Below, piece after piece: positions 24,641-32,635 of a stretch of DNA of 64,000 bases. The stretch lies in the NCBI GenBank assembly GCA_963974675.1, contig CAXBDQ010000013.1:15607-79606 (forward strand), in the 5' to 3' direction. Source of the stretch: Porticoccus sp963974675. Its GTDB lineage: Bacteria > Pseudomonadota > Gammaproteobacteria > Pseudomonadales > Porticoccaceae. Positions within the stretch are counted from its first letter, which is position 1, and each line of letters opens with the position of its first letter. The notes under the pieces were generated by a model. That model was not told the DNA's origin, ran no database searches, and was given only the letters and a program-made list of their open reading frames with translations. Position numbers and translations under genes: made by a program.

Positions 24641-26101
24641 TTATAGATCGATAGAGAAGTTAAGGCTTAACCGGTTTTCTTTATAGTCGTCATTTGCTCT
24701 ATCGGAATCCCGATCAGCAAAACTATAAGCAACACTGACGGAGGTGCGGGTGCCAATCTTTCTTTTCAAACTGACAAAGAAACGGGAGGTATCCACTACA
24801 AAACCTGAACCATCCTCTCTCTCATCCCAAGAAATACGGGAATTCAGCGTATTTTTGGAAGACAGCTCTCTCTCCAAGGTGACACCAAAGGAGGTAAAAA
24901 TAGAATCGTCGTCGATATCCTCACGTATTTGCTTGGACTCTTTGTAGTACAAGCTAGCCGTCGTTCGCTTTCCCTTTAAAGCCAGAGAGTTATCAAAGCG
25001 TTCATTGACAAAAATACCCTGATCCTGAAAAGTGAAGTTATCGGTTAAAAATTGATTGAAACCCGGTGAAGCTTGCTCGAACAGCTGGAGCTCGGCTTCC
25101 GAAAAACCAAAAGGATTTGTATTTCTTCGCTCGGAACGAGTATCGGTAAGTGAACGAGTATAGCTCGACTCAAAGGTCAGCTTACGCATCCTATGTGAAA
25201 ATTTGAAACGAGGGTTTGTACTATAAAAATGCTTACCGTAACCCGCATCGATAGAGGTTCTTGTCGTGGGCTCCCAACGTACGCCTATATCCCAAAACTG
25301 ATCATCAGGATCGTCACCGTCGGCCGTACTAAAGCTATTTGACTCCTGACCTATTGTGCCATTCACATTTAATCGACGAAATAACTGATAGCCAAGTTTA
25401 ATACTAGTAGTAAACTGTTCATTGTCGCCATCCTGCCCCATGAAACCACCACCATCAAAGGACGTTTCCTGGTATTCGGTGGTCAGCGTCCAGTCAATGC
25501 GAGAGAAGTTATCACCACTGGCTAATGTGCCCAACACGGATTGCTTTGTGCTATCAGATAGCTCATCACCTGTATTGATTTGTTCGTCATAGGTGTACCG
25601 TACTGTTAAATCTGCCGTGCGCCCAAAGTGTTTTAGAATATAAGGGCTAATACTGTAATCATAGGTGGTGGTAACGTTATCATTGTTATTAAGTGAGCTA
25701 TTACCCGCCTTAGAAAATGGGTCAATCAGCGATTGGTTGGCGTATATATCACCCTCGATAAACAAAAGATCTTCCCATAACTCTGCGTCGGCCTCCGCTT
25801 GAATTCTCGGAGAAAAAGAATCTGCATCACCCCCCGCACTATTCATCTCAAAGGTGGCCAATGCTTTGACATTACCGCGTCTACCCTTTCCTGTTACGTC
25901 TATTTTCGGGGTTACCACGGTAATCAATTCACTGTCTTTATCACTTTCCTCTAAATCAACGTTGTCTGTGTAGACTTGCCCAACATTTAAACCAGATTTA
26001 ACGATCCATTCTCCAGCCACCACCTCAAATGACAAGACAAAGCATGACAGGACTACAAGCATAGCTTTGGCTATTAAAACATGTGGCTTAAGCTTAAACA
26101 T
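24641..26101 (-). CDS. PEP-CTERM system-associated outer membrane beta-barrel protein
   Basis: The 486-residue protein has a signal peptide (VLIAKAMLVVLSCFVLSFEVVAG) and then alternating polar/hydrophobic strands rich in aromatic and acidic residues, ending LSLNFSIDL as outer-membrane barrels do. It resembles the PEP-CTERM-associated family I recall as TIGR03016. Its place next to export, chain-length and kinase genes suggests a role in passing the polysaccharide across the outer membrane. I chose ATG 26101 over the in-frame GTG at 26107, because the GAGG ribosome-binding site is 8 bases from the ATG and only 2 from the GTG. Confidence 0.86.
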   Translation of the reverse strand: MFKLKPHVLIAKAMLVVLSCFVLSFEVVAGEWIVKSGLNVGQVYTDNVDLEESDKDSELITVVTPKIDVTGKGRRGNVKALATFEMNSAGGDADSFSPRIQAEADAELWEDLLFIEGDIYANQSLIDPFSKAGNSSLNNNDNVTTTYDYSISPYILKHFGRTADLTVRYTYDEQINTGDELSDSTKQSVLGTLASGDNFSRIDWTLTTEYQETSFDGGGFMGQDGDNEQFTTSIKLGYQLFRRLNVNGTIGQESNSFSTADGDDPDDQFWDIGVRWEPTTRTSIDAGYGKHFYSTNPRFKFSHRMRKLTFESSYTRSLTDTRSERRNTNPFGFSEAELQLFEQASPGFNQFLTDNFTFQDQGIFVNERFDNSLALKGKRTTASLYYKESKQIREDIDDDSIFTSFGVTLERELSSKNTLNSRISWDEREDGSGFVVDTSRFFVSLKRKIGTRTSVSVAYSFADRDSDRANDDYKENRLSLNFSIDL

Positions 26102-26121
26102 CGACACCGCCTCTAACTTGC

Positions 26122-27090
26122 TTAACTATCTGCTATTGCTCTGGCTCTACCTGGGTCAGCCCCGTAGCCATAACCGTAGCCATACCCGTGAAGATGACGA
26201 TCCCATGGGTACTTTCTTGTTTTATTTAATACCAGACCAATAATTTTATCGTCCGCAATCTGACTTACCGCCTGACTAACCATATCAGGTGACGTTTTCT
26301 CAGATTCCACCACAAAGACGACCTGCCCCATAAAATTGGCTAAAACGCTAGCCTCACTAGTCTGCAGAAAGGGAGGAGAATCAAAGATAATAATCCTGTC
26401 TGGATAACGACCCGACAACTCTTTCATTAAATATTCCATGCGGTCACTGGCAAGCAACTCTGTTGAATGATCGGTGAGTTTACCCGCAGGAATTATCCTT
26501 ACATTTGGAATATTAGTTTTTAAAATAACATCCTCAAAACCAACACCTTCATGCTCAATAACATCAACAAGACCTAGCGCATCATCGGGAATACCGAGTA
26601 TTATCCCTGCTGAAGCCTTGGCGATATCTGCATCCACAAAAAGAACCGTTTTATTCTTTTCCATGGAAATGCTCAGCATAAGATTAACAGCAGTAAATGT
26701 TTTTCCTTCGCCCTCATATGAGCTAGTGATCATAATAAGATTGGCATTTTCTGTTGATCCCGCGCTCTCCCTATCAACATTCATTAACAGTGGGCGCTTT
26801 ATTCCTCGAAACTCTTCAGCAATATGACTTCGAGGGTTATTCGTAGACACTAATCCCATAGACTCCAATCTGGATAAAGGGAACTGAAAAATCTCTTCCG
26901 TCGATTCTGACTCAGCCTCCTCCAATCTATTTTCAAGCATCCCGGAATCATCAGAAACCTCTATACACTCTGGAAAAACATCCAAATCGGAATGTAATTC
27001 TTCGTGTACAGAAATCGTTGGGGCTGCCTCTTGCTCCGGAGGTGGAGACTGGCGCCCTAATTTTTCAACTGCCTTTTCTATTGTGCTCAT
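26122..27090 (-). CDS. XrtA-associated tyrosine autokinase (BY-kinase)
   Basis: The 322-residue protein is a CpsD/CapB-type bacterial tyrosine kinase: Walker A is YEGEGKTF with Lys130, Walker A' is VLFVDADIAKAS and Walker B is RIIIFDSPPFL. It ends with a tyrosine cluster (HGYGYGYGYGAD), the expected autophosphorylation tail. It matches the PEP-CTERM tyrosine kinase family (TIGR03018 from memory). With the chain-length protein encoded just upstream it should control polymer length by cycles of phosphorylation. ATG 27090 (MSTIEKAVEKLG, with AAAGGA 4 bases upstream) is preferred to the TTG at 27105. The phosphatase domain of the 3530-5272 fusion is a candidate counterpart. Confidence 0.93.
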   Translation of the reverse strand: MSTIEKAVEKLGRQSPPPEQEAAPTISVHEELHSDLDVFPECIEVSDDSGMLENRLEEAESESTEEIFQFPLSRLESMGLVSTNNPRSHIAEEFRGIKRPLLMNVDRESAGSTENANLIMITSSYEGEGKTFTAVNLMLSISMEKNKTVLFVDADIAKASAGIILGIPDDALGLVDVIEHEGVGFEDVILKTNIPNVRIIPAGKLTDHSTELLASDRMEYLMKELSGRYPDRIIIFDSPPFLQTSEASVLANFMGQVVFVVESEKTSPDMVSQAVSQIADDKIIGLVLNKTRKYPWDRHLHGYGYGYGYGADPGRARAIADS

Positions 27091-27155
27091 ACAATCCTTT
27101 AGCAATCTTTATTGGAGGTATGTTCCTCCGATACAAAAAAATCACACTTTTAGGC

Positions 27156-28697
27156 CTAAGCCAACGCCCACTGCTGCCCCAAACTAAACCCGGCATACAC
27201 AACGATTAACAACAGTGTCAGTAAAGAGAATTGAAATTTTCGAACAAGGGATGCCCTCAACTCTACCGCTGTCGCTGTATAGCTAATAGTACCCAGAACC
27301 GGAAGACCGGTTACTCTGGCTAGCGTTCTGCGATCAGAAATTACAGGTTTAAGTATTGACAACAACAGAGCCAAACCAACACCTATTCCCAGCGATACGA
27401 CCAAAACTCCCGCATTAAGCAATAACTTATTGGGTTTGTTCGGTCTCAACGGCACAAAAGGTGGGTCAATCACTTTAAAGATCACATCGCTTGCTTGCTG
27501 CTCCACATCTTCAGAAATATGAGCTGATTCTCGCCGCTCAAGCAATTCCGTATGCTGCTGTGAAACAACGTCGTAATCACGGTTCAGCTGTGTCAACTCT
27601 GCCTCTATGACAGGCATCTTATCCACCATGCCCTCTAACTCTTTCACCCGACGACTGTATTCCTCAACACGAACAGAGAGCTCGGCAACGCTTGCTTCAG
27701 CCTCAGCAAGCATACCTCTCATCTGCTGATAAACAGGGCTTTGGTTAAGCCCTGAATAATCAGAGGCCCCACCAGCAACAACTTTTTCAAGTTCAGCACT
27801 TCGCTCTTGCTCAAGCGTTTCAATCAAACTGTTAATCTGAACCACTTCCGGGTGCCGGTCTGTATATCGAGTCAAAAGATCATCAAGCCTTGCATTTAGC
27901 CCTTGGATACGCCCATCTAAAGAGGAGGGACTCGCTTCACCGGCACCACTCGAAAGGAACACGGGCTGCTCTCCTGATAACTGACGCTTTAGCTCATTCC
28001 TTCTGTTCTGCATTTCACTCAACTGAAGATGAGCCTGACTATACTGCTCCTTTGCCTCAATTAGACGCTGGTAGTAACCACCGGCTTTTCCAGGCAATAC
28101 TCCTGCATATTTTTGTTTGAAGCTGGCTAATTTAGTTTCAGCATCAACCAAACGCTGCTCATAATCTTTTATCTGCAGGTCCAAAAAATTTTGTGCATCA
28201 CTTGAATCACCACGCTTATCGCCCATTGCACTTTCAATAAATACAGTAATTAAGGCTTGTACCACTTTTTTTGCAAGATCCCTATCCGCATGGTAATAAG
28301 AAACGGAATAAAGGGAGCTGTTTCTTCGATCACCAGATAACGAAATAGCCTGCTTTAACTCTGTAAAAAGTTTCTCTTTTTCCTTTTCTGTTTTCACCCG
28401 AAGATCAAGATCAGTCATTCGTATCAACTTCTCAAGATTTGGCCTACTTAACAAAGTCCGGCTCATCAACTCCACTCTCTGATTAATATCAGGCTGCACA
28501 GCCAACCCCCTCAACAAGGGACGCAAGATGCTATTAGTATCCACGTGAATTCGAGCAGAAGCAGAATACTGCTGGGGCATTTGAGAAACCCAGAGCCACC
28601 CACTAATTGCAACAACCCAGACAGCTAGAAGCCCCACCCAGCGAAACCGCCAAACGCCCGAAAGATAAGCAAATAGCTGACCTAATACATCTTGCAT
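27156..28697 (-). CDS. Polysaccharide chain-length determinant (Wzz/PCP), PEP-CTERM locus type
   Basis: The 513-residue protein has an N-terminal helix (WVGLLAVWVVAISGWLWV) and a Wzz domain (YSASARIHVDTNSILRPLLRG). A long coiled-coil periplasmic region (about 150-390) follows, then a proline-rich segment before the second membrane helix (PPFVPLRPNKPNK). A third helix lies near the C-terminus. This matches the XrtA chain-length family (TIGR03007 from memory). It sets polymer length with the tyrosine kinase encoded 65 bases downstream. An AGGGA ribosome-binding site precedes the ATG. Confidence 0.93.
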   Translation of the reverse strand: MQDVLGQLFAYLSGVWRFRWVGLLAVWVVAISGWLWVSQMPQQYSASARIHVDTNSILRPLLRGLAVQPDINQRVELMSRTLLSRPNLEKLIRMTDLDLRVKTEKEKEKLFTELKQAISLSGDRRNSSLYSVSYYHADRDLAKKVVQALITVFIESAMGDKRGDSSDAQNFLDLQIKDYEQRLVDAETKLASFKQKYAGVLPGKAGGYYQRLIEAKEQYSQAHLQLSEMQNRRNELKRQLSGEQPVFLSSGAGEASPSSLDGRIQGLNARLDDLLTRYTDRHPEVVQINSLIETLEQERSAELEKVVAGGASDYSGLNQSPVYQQMRGMLAEAEASVAELSVRVEEYSRRVKELEGMVDKMPVIEAELTQLNRDYDVVSQQHTELLERRESAHISEDVEQQASDVIFKVIDPPFVPLRPNKPNKLLLNAGVLVVSLGIGVGLALLLSILKPVISDRRTLARVTGLPVLGTISYTATAVELRASLVRKFQFSLLTLLLIVVYAGFSLGQQWALA

Positions 28698-28733
28698 AAT
28701 TTATTCTTCCCTAATACTTCATACGACCGCTAA

Positions 28734-29375
28734 TTAAAACCAAGCTTCAGGAATAATAACGATATCGCCAGGGAAAAGAGCCACATTTGCAGAGATGTCA
28801 CCATCTTTTAATAAGTCCGCCAAGCGAATATTATAAGTGCTTTGCACATCATCAAAATTACGAATAAGTACTGCTTTGTTACCATCAGCAAATTCCGTCA
28901 AGCCGCCCACCTCAACCATAAGGTCAAGTAACGTCATATGCTTCCTGAAAGGAACTTTAAGGGGTTCGGCCGCCTCACCAACCACTCGAACCTGCTGAGA
29001 AGGCACACCTTCAAATTCATTCACGATGACGCTAACAACAGCACTTTTCACATACTCGGAATAGGCTTCTTCAATATCCCTCGCAAGCTGCGATGGAGTC
29101 TTACCACTCGCCTCAATATTTTCTACAAGGCGTGTTGAGATTTTCCCATCTGGGCGCACCTCAACTCCACTAACAGTCAACTCCTCATTACCCCAGACAA
29201 ACACTTCCATGCTGTCTCCTGGACCAATAACATAAGTATACTCAGCTTCCATATTTCGTTGTTCATCAGGAATTTGAGGTAGTGGATTAGAACCACAACC
29301 AAAAAGACCAACCACTAGCGAACCAAGGCCCACTACTCGCAAAGTTTTTAATGAAAATGAGATCAAATCAGACAC
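28734..29375 (-). CDS. Polysaccharide export outer-membrane lipoprotein (Wza-like), XrtA-associated
   Basis: The protein has 213 residues when started at GTG 29375, which has AGGGG 7 bases upstream; the longer frame to 29429 adds residues before the signal peptide and is less likely. A lipoprotein signal ends in LFGCGS. The Poly_export domain is YVIGPGDSMEVFVWGNEEL, followed by SLBB-like segments (VRVVGEAAEPLKVP, then MTLLDLMVEVGG). It forms the periplasm-spanning export channel. It is the first gene of the 18-gene minus-strand operon, and its promoter should lie in the 396-bp gap to the right. Confidence 0.92.
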   Translation of the reverse strand: MSDLISFSLKTLRVVGLGSLVVGLFGCGSNPLPQIPDEQRNMEAEYTYVIGPGDSMEVFVWGNEELTVSGVEVRPDGKISTRLVENIEASGKTPSQLARDIEEAYSEYVKSAVVSVIVNEFEGVPSQQVRVVGEAAEPLKVPFRKHMTLLDLMVEVGGLTEFADGNKAVLIRNFDDVQSTYNIRLADLLKDGDISANVALFPGDIVIIPEAWF

Positions 29376-29771
29376 TATACAGCCCCTCCATTGAGTGCTT
29401 CGATTACCAATTGCTAGCGAGTGTACCACGCACCAGAAACCATTGACCAGCTACCATAGCGGATGCATATGCACCCTAAATTTGTGGTAATTTTATCAAC
29501 AATATTTAAAAAATTATTGCCACTCAGACCTCTCGATCAGCCACTGAGAACAAACCAGAGAGCATGGCCTCCCGAAAAACAGAACTTACTGTTAATCTTT
29601 ACTTAAAAATATACAATCACCAACGCTAAATCAGATTAAAGATAAAGTACCTAGAAAATGCCAAGTAAAGTAACATAGCACTCTACAGAGAGACCGTCCC
29701 CGCAACAAAAGTTTAACCTTTCTTTGAGCGCGGCAAAGCTGAACACCTAAAGAAATGGCTGAAGATACATA
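29376..29771. promoter_or_regulatory. Divergent intergenic control region between the EPS operon and the priming transferase
   Basis: This 396-bp stretch separates the start of the long minus-strand operon from the plus-strand priming glycosyltransferase, so promoters for both must lie here or close by. It is AT-rich around 29580-29660. A 10-bp palindrome TGCATATGCA lies at 29464-29473. I searched both strands for a sigma-54 GG-N10-GC element and found none that also fits the flanking consensus. I could not assign a convincing sigma-70 promoter by eye. No coding frame with a plausible start was found. Confidence 0.55.
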
Positions 29772-31181
29772 ATGAGAACAACGAACTTTCGCGACCTATC
29801 ACCAAGCTTCAAAGGTTTAGTTCTTATTGAGCTTTGCGTTTACTTTAGCGCTGTATTTTTTGCCATAGAACTCAACAATTGGTTTAAATGGTCTGACCAA
29901 CCCGCCCTACCAACCAACTTTACCGCCATATATGCCATTATATTTTCACTCTTTGTTCTTCTAACATCATTATCTCTTGGGCTATACAACCCAAGAATGA
30001 GGGAAAATTACCGCAGCATATTTCGCCGATTAGTTCTTGCCATAGCACTTGGCTCAGCAGAATTCGTCATCGTTACCTCTTTGTTTCTCGTCGACCAGCC
30101 TCTCACAACAGAAGTCATGATATTCTCCGCACTGTTAGGTTTTGTGATGACAGGTATATTGAGATACCTGATCATTGCTTTCGACCTGTTTGGTTTTAAC
30201 AAATCCAACGTGCTTGTCCTAGGCGCAGGGGAGAGGGCGTCAATCATAGAAAGAAGGATGCGACGAAAAGTTGACCGCCACGGCTTCAATATTTTCGGAT
30301 TTACCGTCATAGATGGCGACTCCCATACAGGCATACAAAAAGAAAAGAAGATCAGTATTGAAAAGGGAGCTCTACTCTCCTTTGTTCTTGAAAATGAAAT
30401 TGATGAAATTATTGTAGCCTGCGATGAGCGACGCAATAATTTACCTTTGGATGAACTCTTTGCCTGCAAGATTCGAGGCATCAACATCATTGACATCCTT
30501 GATTTCATTGAACGAGAAACAGGGCAGGTTGCGGTAAACTTGATCTATCCCAGCTGGGTAATCTATTCCAATGGTTTTGCCTCCTCTCACTACCTGAGAA
30601 ATGCACTCGATTGGGTATTCAATGCCTCGATGGCAGCGATTGTTTTGCTTTTCCTTTGGCCAATCATGCTGCTTACCGCTTTAATCATCAAAATTGAAGA
30701 CGGTATTCGAGCGCCTGTTTTTTATTATCAGGAACGAGTAGGCCTCGATGGAAAGGTTTTTCGTATAGTAAAATTTCGCAGCATGCGTACCGATGCGGAG
30801 ACCAATGGTGCCGTTTGGGCCACCACCAACGACAAAAGAACCACTCGAATTGGCCACTTCATCCGCAAATACCGCATCGATGAATTACCACAGATATACA
30901 ATGTCCTGCGCGGAGAAATGGGCTTTGTTGGACCCAGGCCAGAAAGACCAGAGTTTGTTCAAAATTTAATACGTGCTATCCCTTATTACAATGAAAGGCA
31001 CAACGTGACACCGGGACTCACTGGCTGGGCACAACTTAAATACCCCTACGGAGCAACAGAAGAAGACGCGCAGGAAAAGTTGAAGTATGACCTGTACTAT
31101 ATAAAGCACCGGAGCTTTCTGCTGGACCTAAATATTTTGGTCAGAACTGTAGAAGTCGTTCTTTTTGGAAAAGGCCGCTAA
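29772..31181 (+). CDS. Undecaprenyl-phosphate sugar phosphotransferase, PEP-CTERM/XrtA type (EpsB-like)
   Basis: The 469-residue protein has four or five N-terminal membrane helices and a Rossmann-like CoA-binding domain (VLVLGAGERASIIERRM). The C-terminal bacterial sugar transferase domain contains FRIVKFRSMRTDAE, DELPQIYNVLRGEMGFVGPR and PERPEF. It begins each repeat unit by moving a sugar-1-phosphate from a UDP-sugar to undecaprenyl phosphate. It resembles the XrtA-associated EpsB family (TIGR03013 from memory). It is transcribed away from the long operon and converges with prsR. Confidence 0.93.
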   Translation: MRTTNFRDLSPSFKGLVLIELCVYFSAVFFAIELNNWFKWSDQPALPTNFTAIYAIIFSLFVLLTSLSLGLYNPRMRENYRSIFRRLVLAIALGSAEFVIVTSLFLVDQPLTTEVMIFSALLGFVMTGILRYLIIAFDLFGFNKSNVLVLGAGERASIIERRMRRKVDRHGFNIFGFTVIDGDSHTGIQKEKKISIEKGALLSFVLENEIDEIIVACDERRNNLPLDELFACKIRGINIIDILDFIERETGQVAVNLIYPSWVIYSNGFASSHYLRNALDWVFNASMAAIVLLFLWPIMLLTALIIKIEDGIRAPVFYYQERVGLDGKVFRIVKFRSMRTDAETNGAVWATTNDKRTTRIGHFIRKYRIDELPQIYNVLRGEMGFVGPRPERPEFVQNLIRAIPYYNERHNVTPGLTGWAQLKYPYGATEEDAQEKLKYDLYYIKHRSFLLDLNILVRTVEVVLFGKGR

Positions 31182-31279
31182 TCATAATACGGGGCTCAAG
31201 GTACCTAACATCTCTCACTCATTCCGGGCAATAAATCATACACAAACCGGAGTTGTCCGGCCTGCGCACAAAAATCACT

Positions 31280-32635
31280 TTAAGATCTGATATTATATTT
31301 TTCTAAAAAATTGTAGAGCGTTGGCCGCGTGACACCAAGCAGCTTTGCTGCTTCCGAAATATTATCATCGGTATTGAGCAAAGCCCTCTGTATCGCCCTT
31401 CTCTCAGAGCTTTCCCGAACCTGCCTTAAATTAAAGGGCATCGCCTCTTCCTCCGAAGGTGACAACTCAAGGTCTTCCAGGGTGATATGATTATTATCAG
31501 CCATAATAATGGCGCGCTTAATACGACTCTCCAACTCGCGCACATTCCCAGGCCAATCATAAGATTCAATGGCAGCAACGGCCTGCCTATCAAACCCCCG
31601 CATGGATTTACCCAACTCGTTATTAAAGCGATTTAAAAATGATTTTGCGAGCAAGAGAACATCGCCTGTCCGCTCCTTTACCGTTGGGAGCTGAATCGTG
31701 ATTTCACTAATCCGATAATATAAATCCTCCCTAAATCGTCCATCCTGAATATGCTGCGTCAAATCTTGGTGGGTTGCACAGATAATTCGAACATCAATAG
31801 GGATTTCCTTTCTTCCCCCCACACGCTCAATAACACGCTCTTGCAGAAAACGCAGTAATTTGGCCTGTAATTCCAGAGGCAAATCGCCAATCTCATCCAA
31901 AAATAAGGTGCCCCCATGAGCATACTCAATTTTACCCGGGGTTTGCTTTGTCGCTCCGGTAAACGCACCTTTTTCATAACCAAAGAGTTCGCTCTCCAGC
32001 AAGTTGTCGGGAATCGCAGCACAATTAATAGCCACCATTCTCTGACCAGACCTTGGACTAAGCTCATGTAATGCTTTAGCTATAACCTCTTTACCTGTAC
32101 CACTCGCACCCAATAACAAGGTCGTAATATCTGAAGGTGCTACTTTTTCAACAGTGCGGCAGACCTTAAGCATCTCTGGGCTAGATGCAATAATTCCTTG
32201 CAATGGAGACTTTAGGCCGCTTTCCTGAAGTTTACGATTTTCTGTTTCCAACTCACAGACCCGATAGGCCCGCTGAACAATTAACTTAAGAATTTCCGGC
32301 TCTACTGGCTTTTGATAAAAATCATAAGCACCGCATCCAATAGCTTTAACAGCATTTGCCCGATCATTATCCCCAGTAACAATGATCACTTTTGTTTCTG
32401 GCTGCATGGACAATATTGCCTCCAGCGTAGCCAAACCTTCAGTGACCCCACCGGGGTCAGGCGGAAGTCCAAGATCCAACAAAACCACACCTGGCTGATG
32501 GCGCCGTAACTGAGCAATAGCCGTTTCCCGGTCACCACTCACGACGACTTCATAATCATCAAAGCACCAACGCAACTGGCTTTGTAAGCCCTTATCATCT
32601 TCAACAATCAACAGTCGCTTATTCGACTCCGCCAC
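31280..32635 (-). CDS. prsR: PEP-CTERM-box response regulator, sigma-54 activator
   Basis: The 451-residue NtrC-type regulator has a receiver domain with phosphoacceptor Asp54 (VVLLDLGLPP). The sigma-54 AAA+ domain follows, with Walker A GASGTGKE, the GAFTGA loop that contacts sigma-54, and LFLDEIGDLP. The C-terminal Fis-type helix-turn-helix is NISEAAKLLGVTRPTLYNF. It matches the PEP-CTERM response regulator family (TIGR02915 from memory). The GTG start has AAGGAG 6-7 bases upstream and overlaps prsK by 17 bases. A sigma-54 promoter at 37541 is a likely target. Confidence 0.95.
   Translation of the reverse strand: MAESNKRLLIVEDDKGLQSQLRWCFDDYEVVVSGDRETAIAQLRRHQPGVVLLDLGLPPDPGGVTEGLATLEAILSMQPETKVIIVTGDNDRANAVKAIGCGAYDFYQKPVEPEILKLIVQRAYRVCELETENRKLQESGLKSPLQGIIASSPEMLKVCRTVEKVAPSDITTLLLGASGTGKEVIAKALHELSPRSGQRMVAINCAAIPDNLLESELFGYEKGAFTGATKQTPGKIEYAHGGTLFLDEIGDLPLELQAKLLRFLQERVIERVGGRKEIPIDVRIICATHQDLTQHIQDGRFREDLYYRISEITIQLPTVKERTGDVLLLAKSFLNRFNNELGKSMRGFDRQAVAAIESYDWPGNVRELESRIKRAIIMADNNHITLEDLELSPSEEEAMPFNLRQVRESSERRAIQRALLNTDDNISEAAKLLGVTRPTLYNFLEKYNIRS

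Noticed and set aside
29444..29472. TTGACC followed after 17 bases by CATATG as a sigma-70 promoter for the priming transferase
   Set aside because: The -10 half is a poor match, and the start would be about 300 bases upstream of the gene; such matches are frequent by chance.
30008..30508. Minus-strand 166-codon frame inside the priming glycosyltransferase gene
   Set aside because: The opposite strand encodes a well-conserved enzyme with clear motifs, and the frame has low-complexity composition and no family resemblance.
31247..31260. Hairpin CCGGA-GTTG-TCCGG between the convergent priming transferase and prsR genes
   Set aside because: The stem is only 5 bp and no T-run follows on either strand, so I do not call it a terminator.
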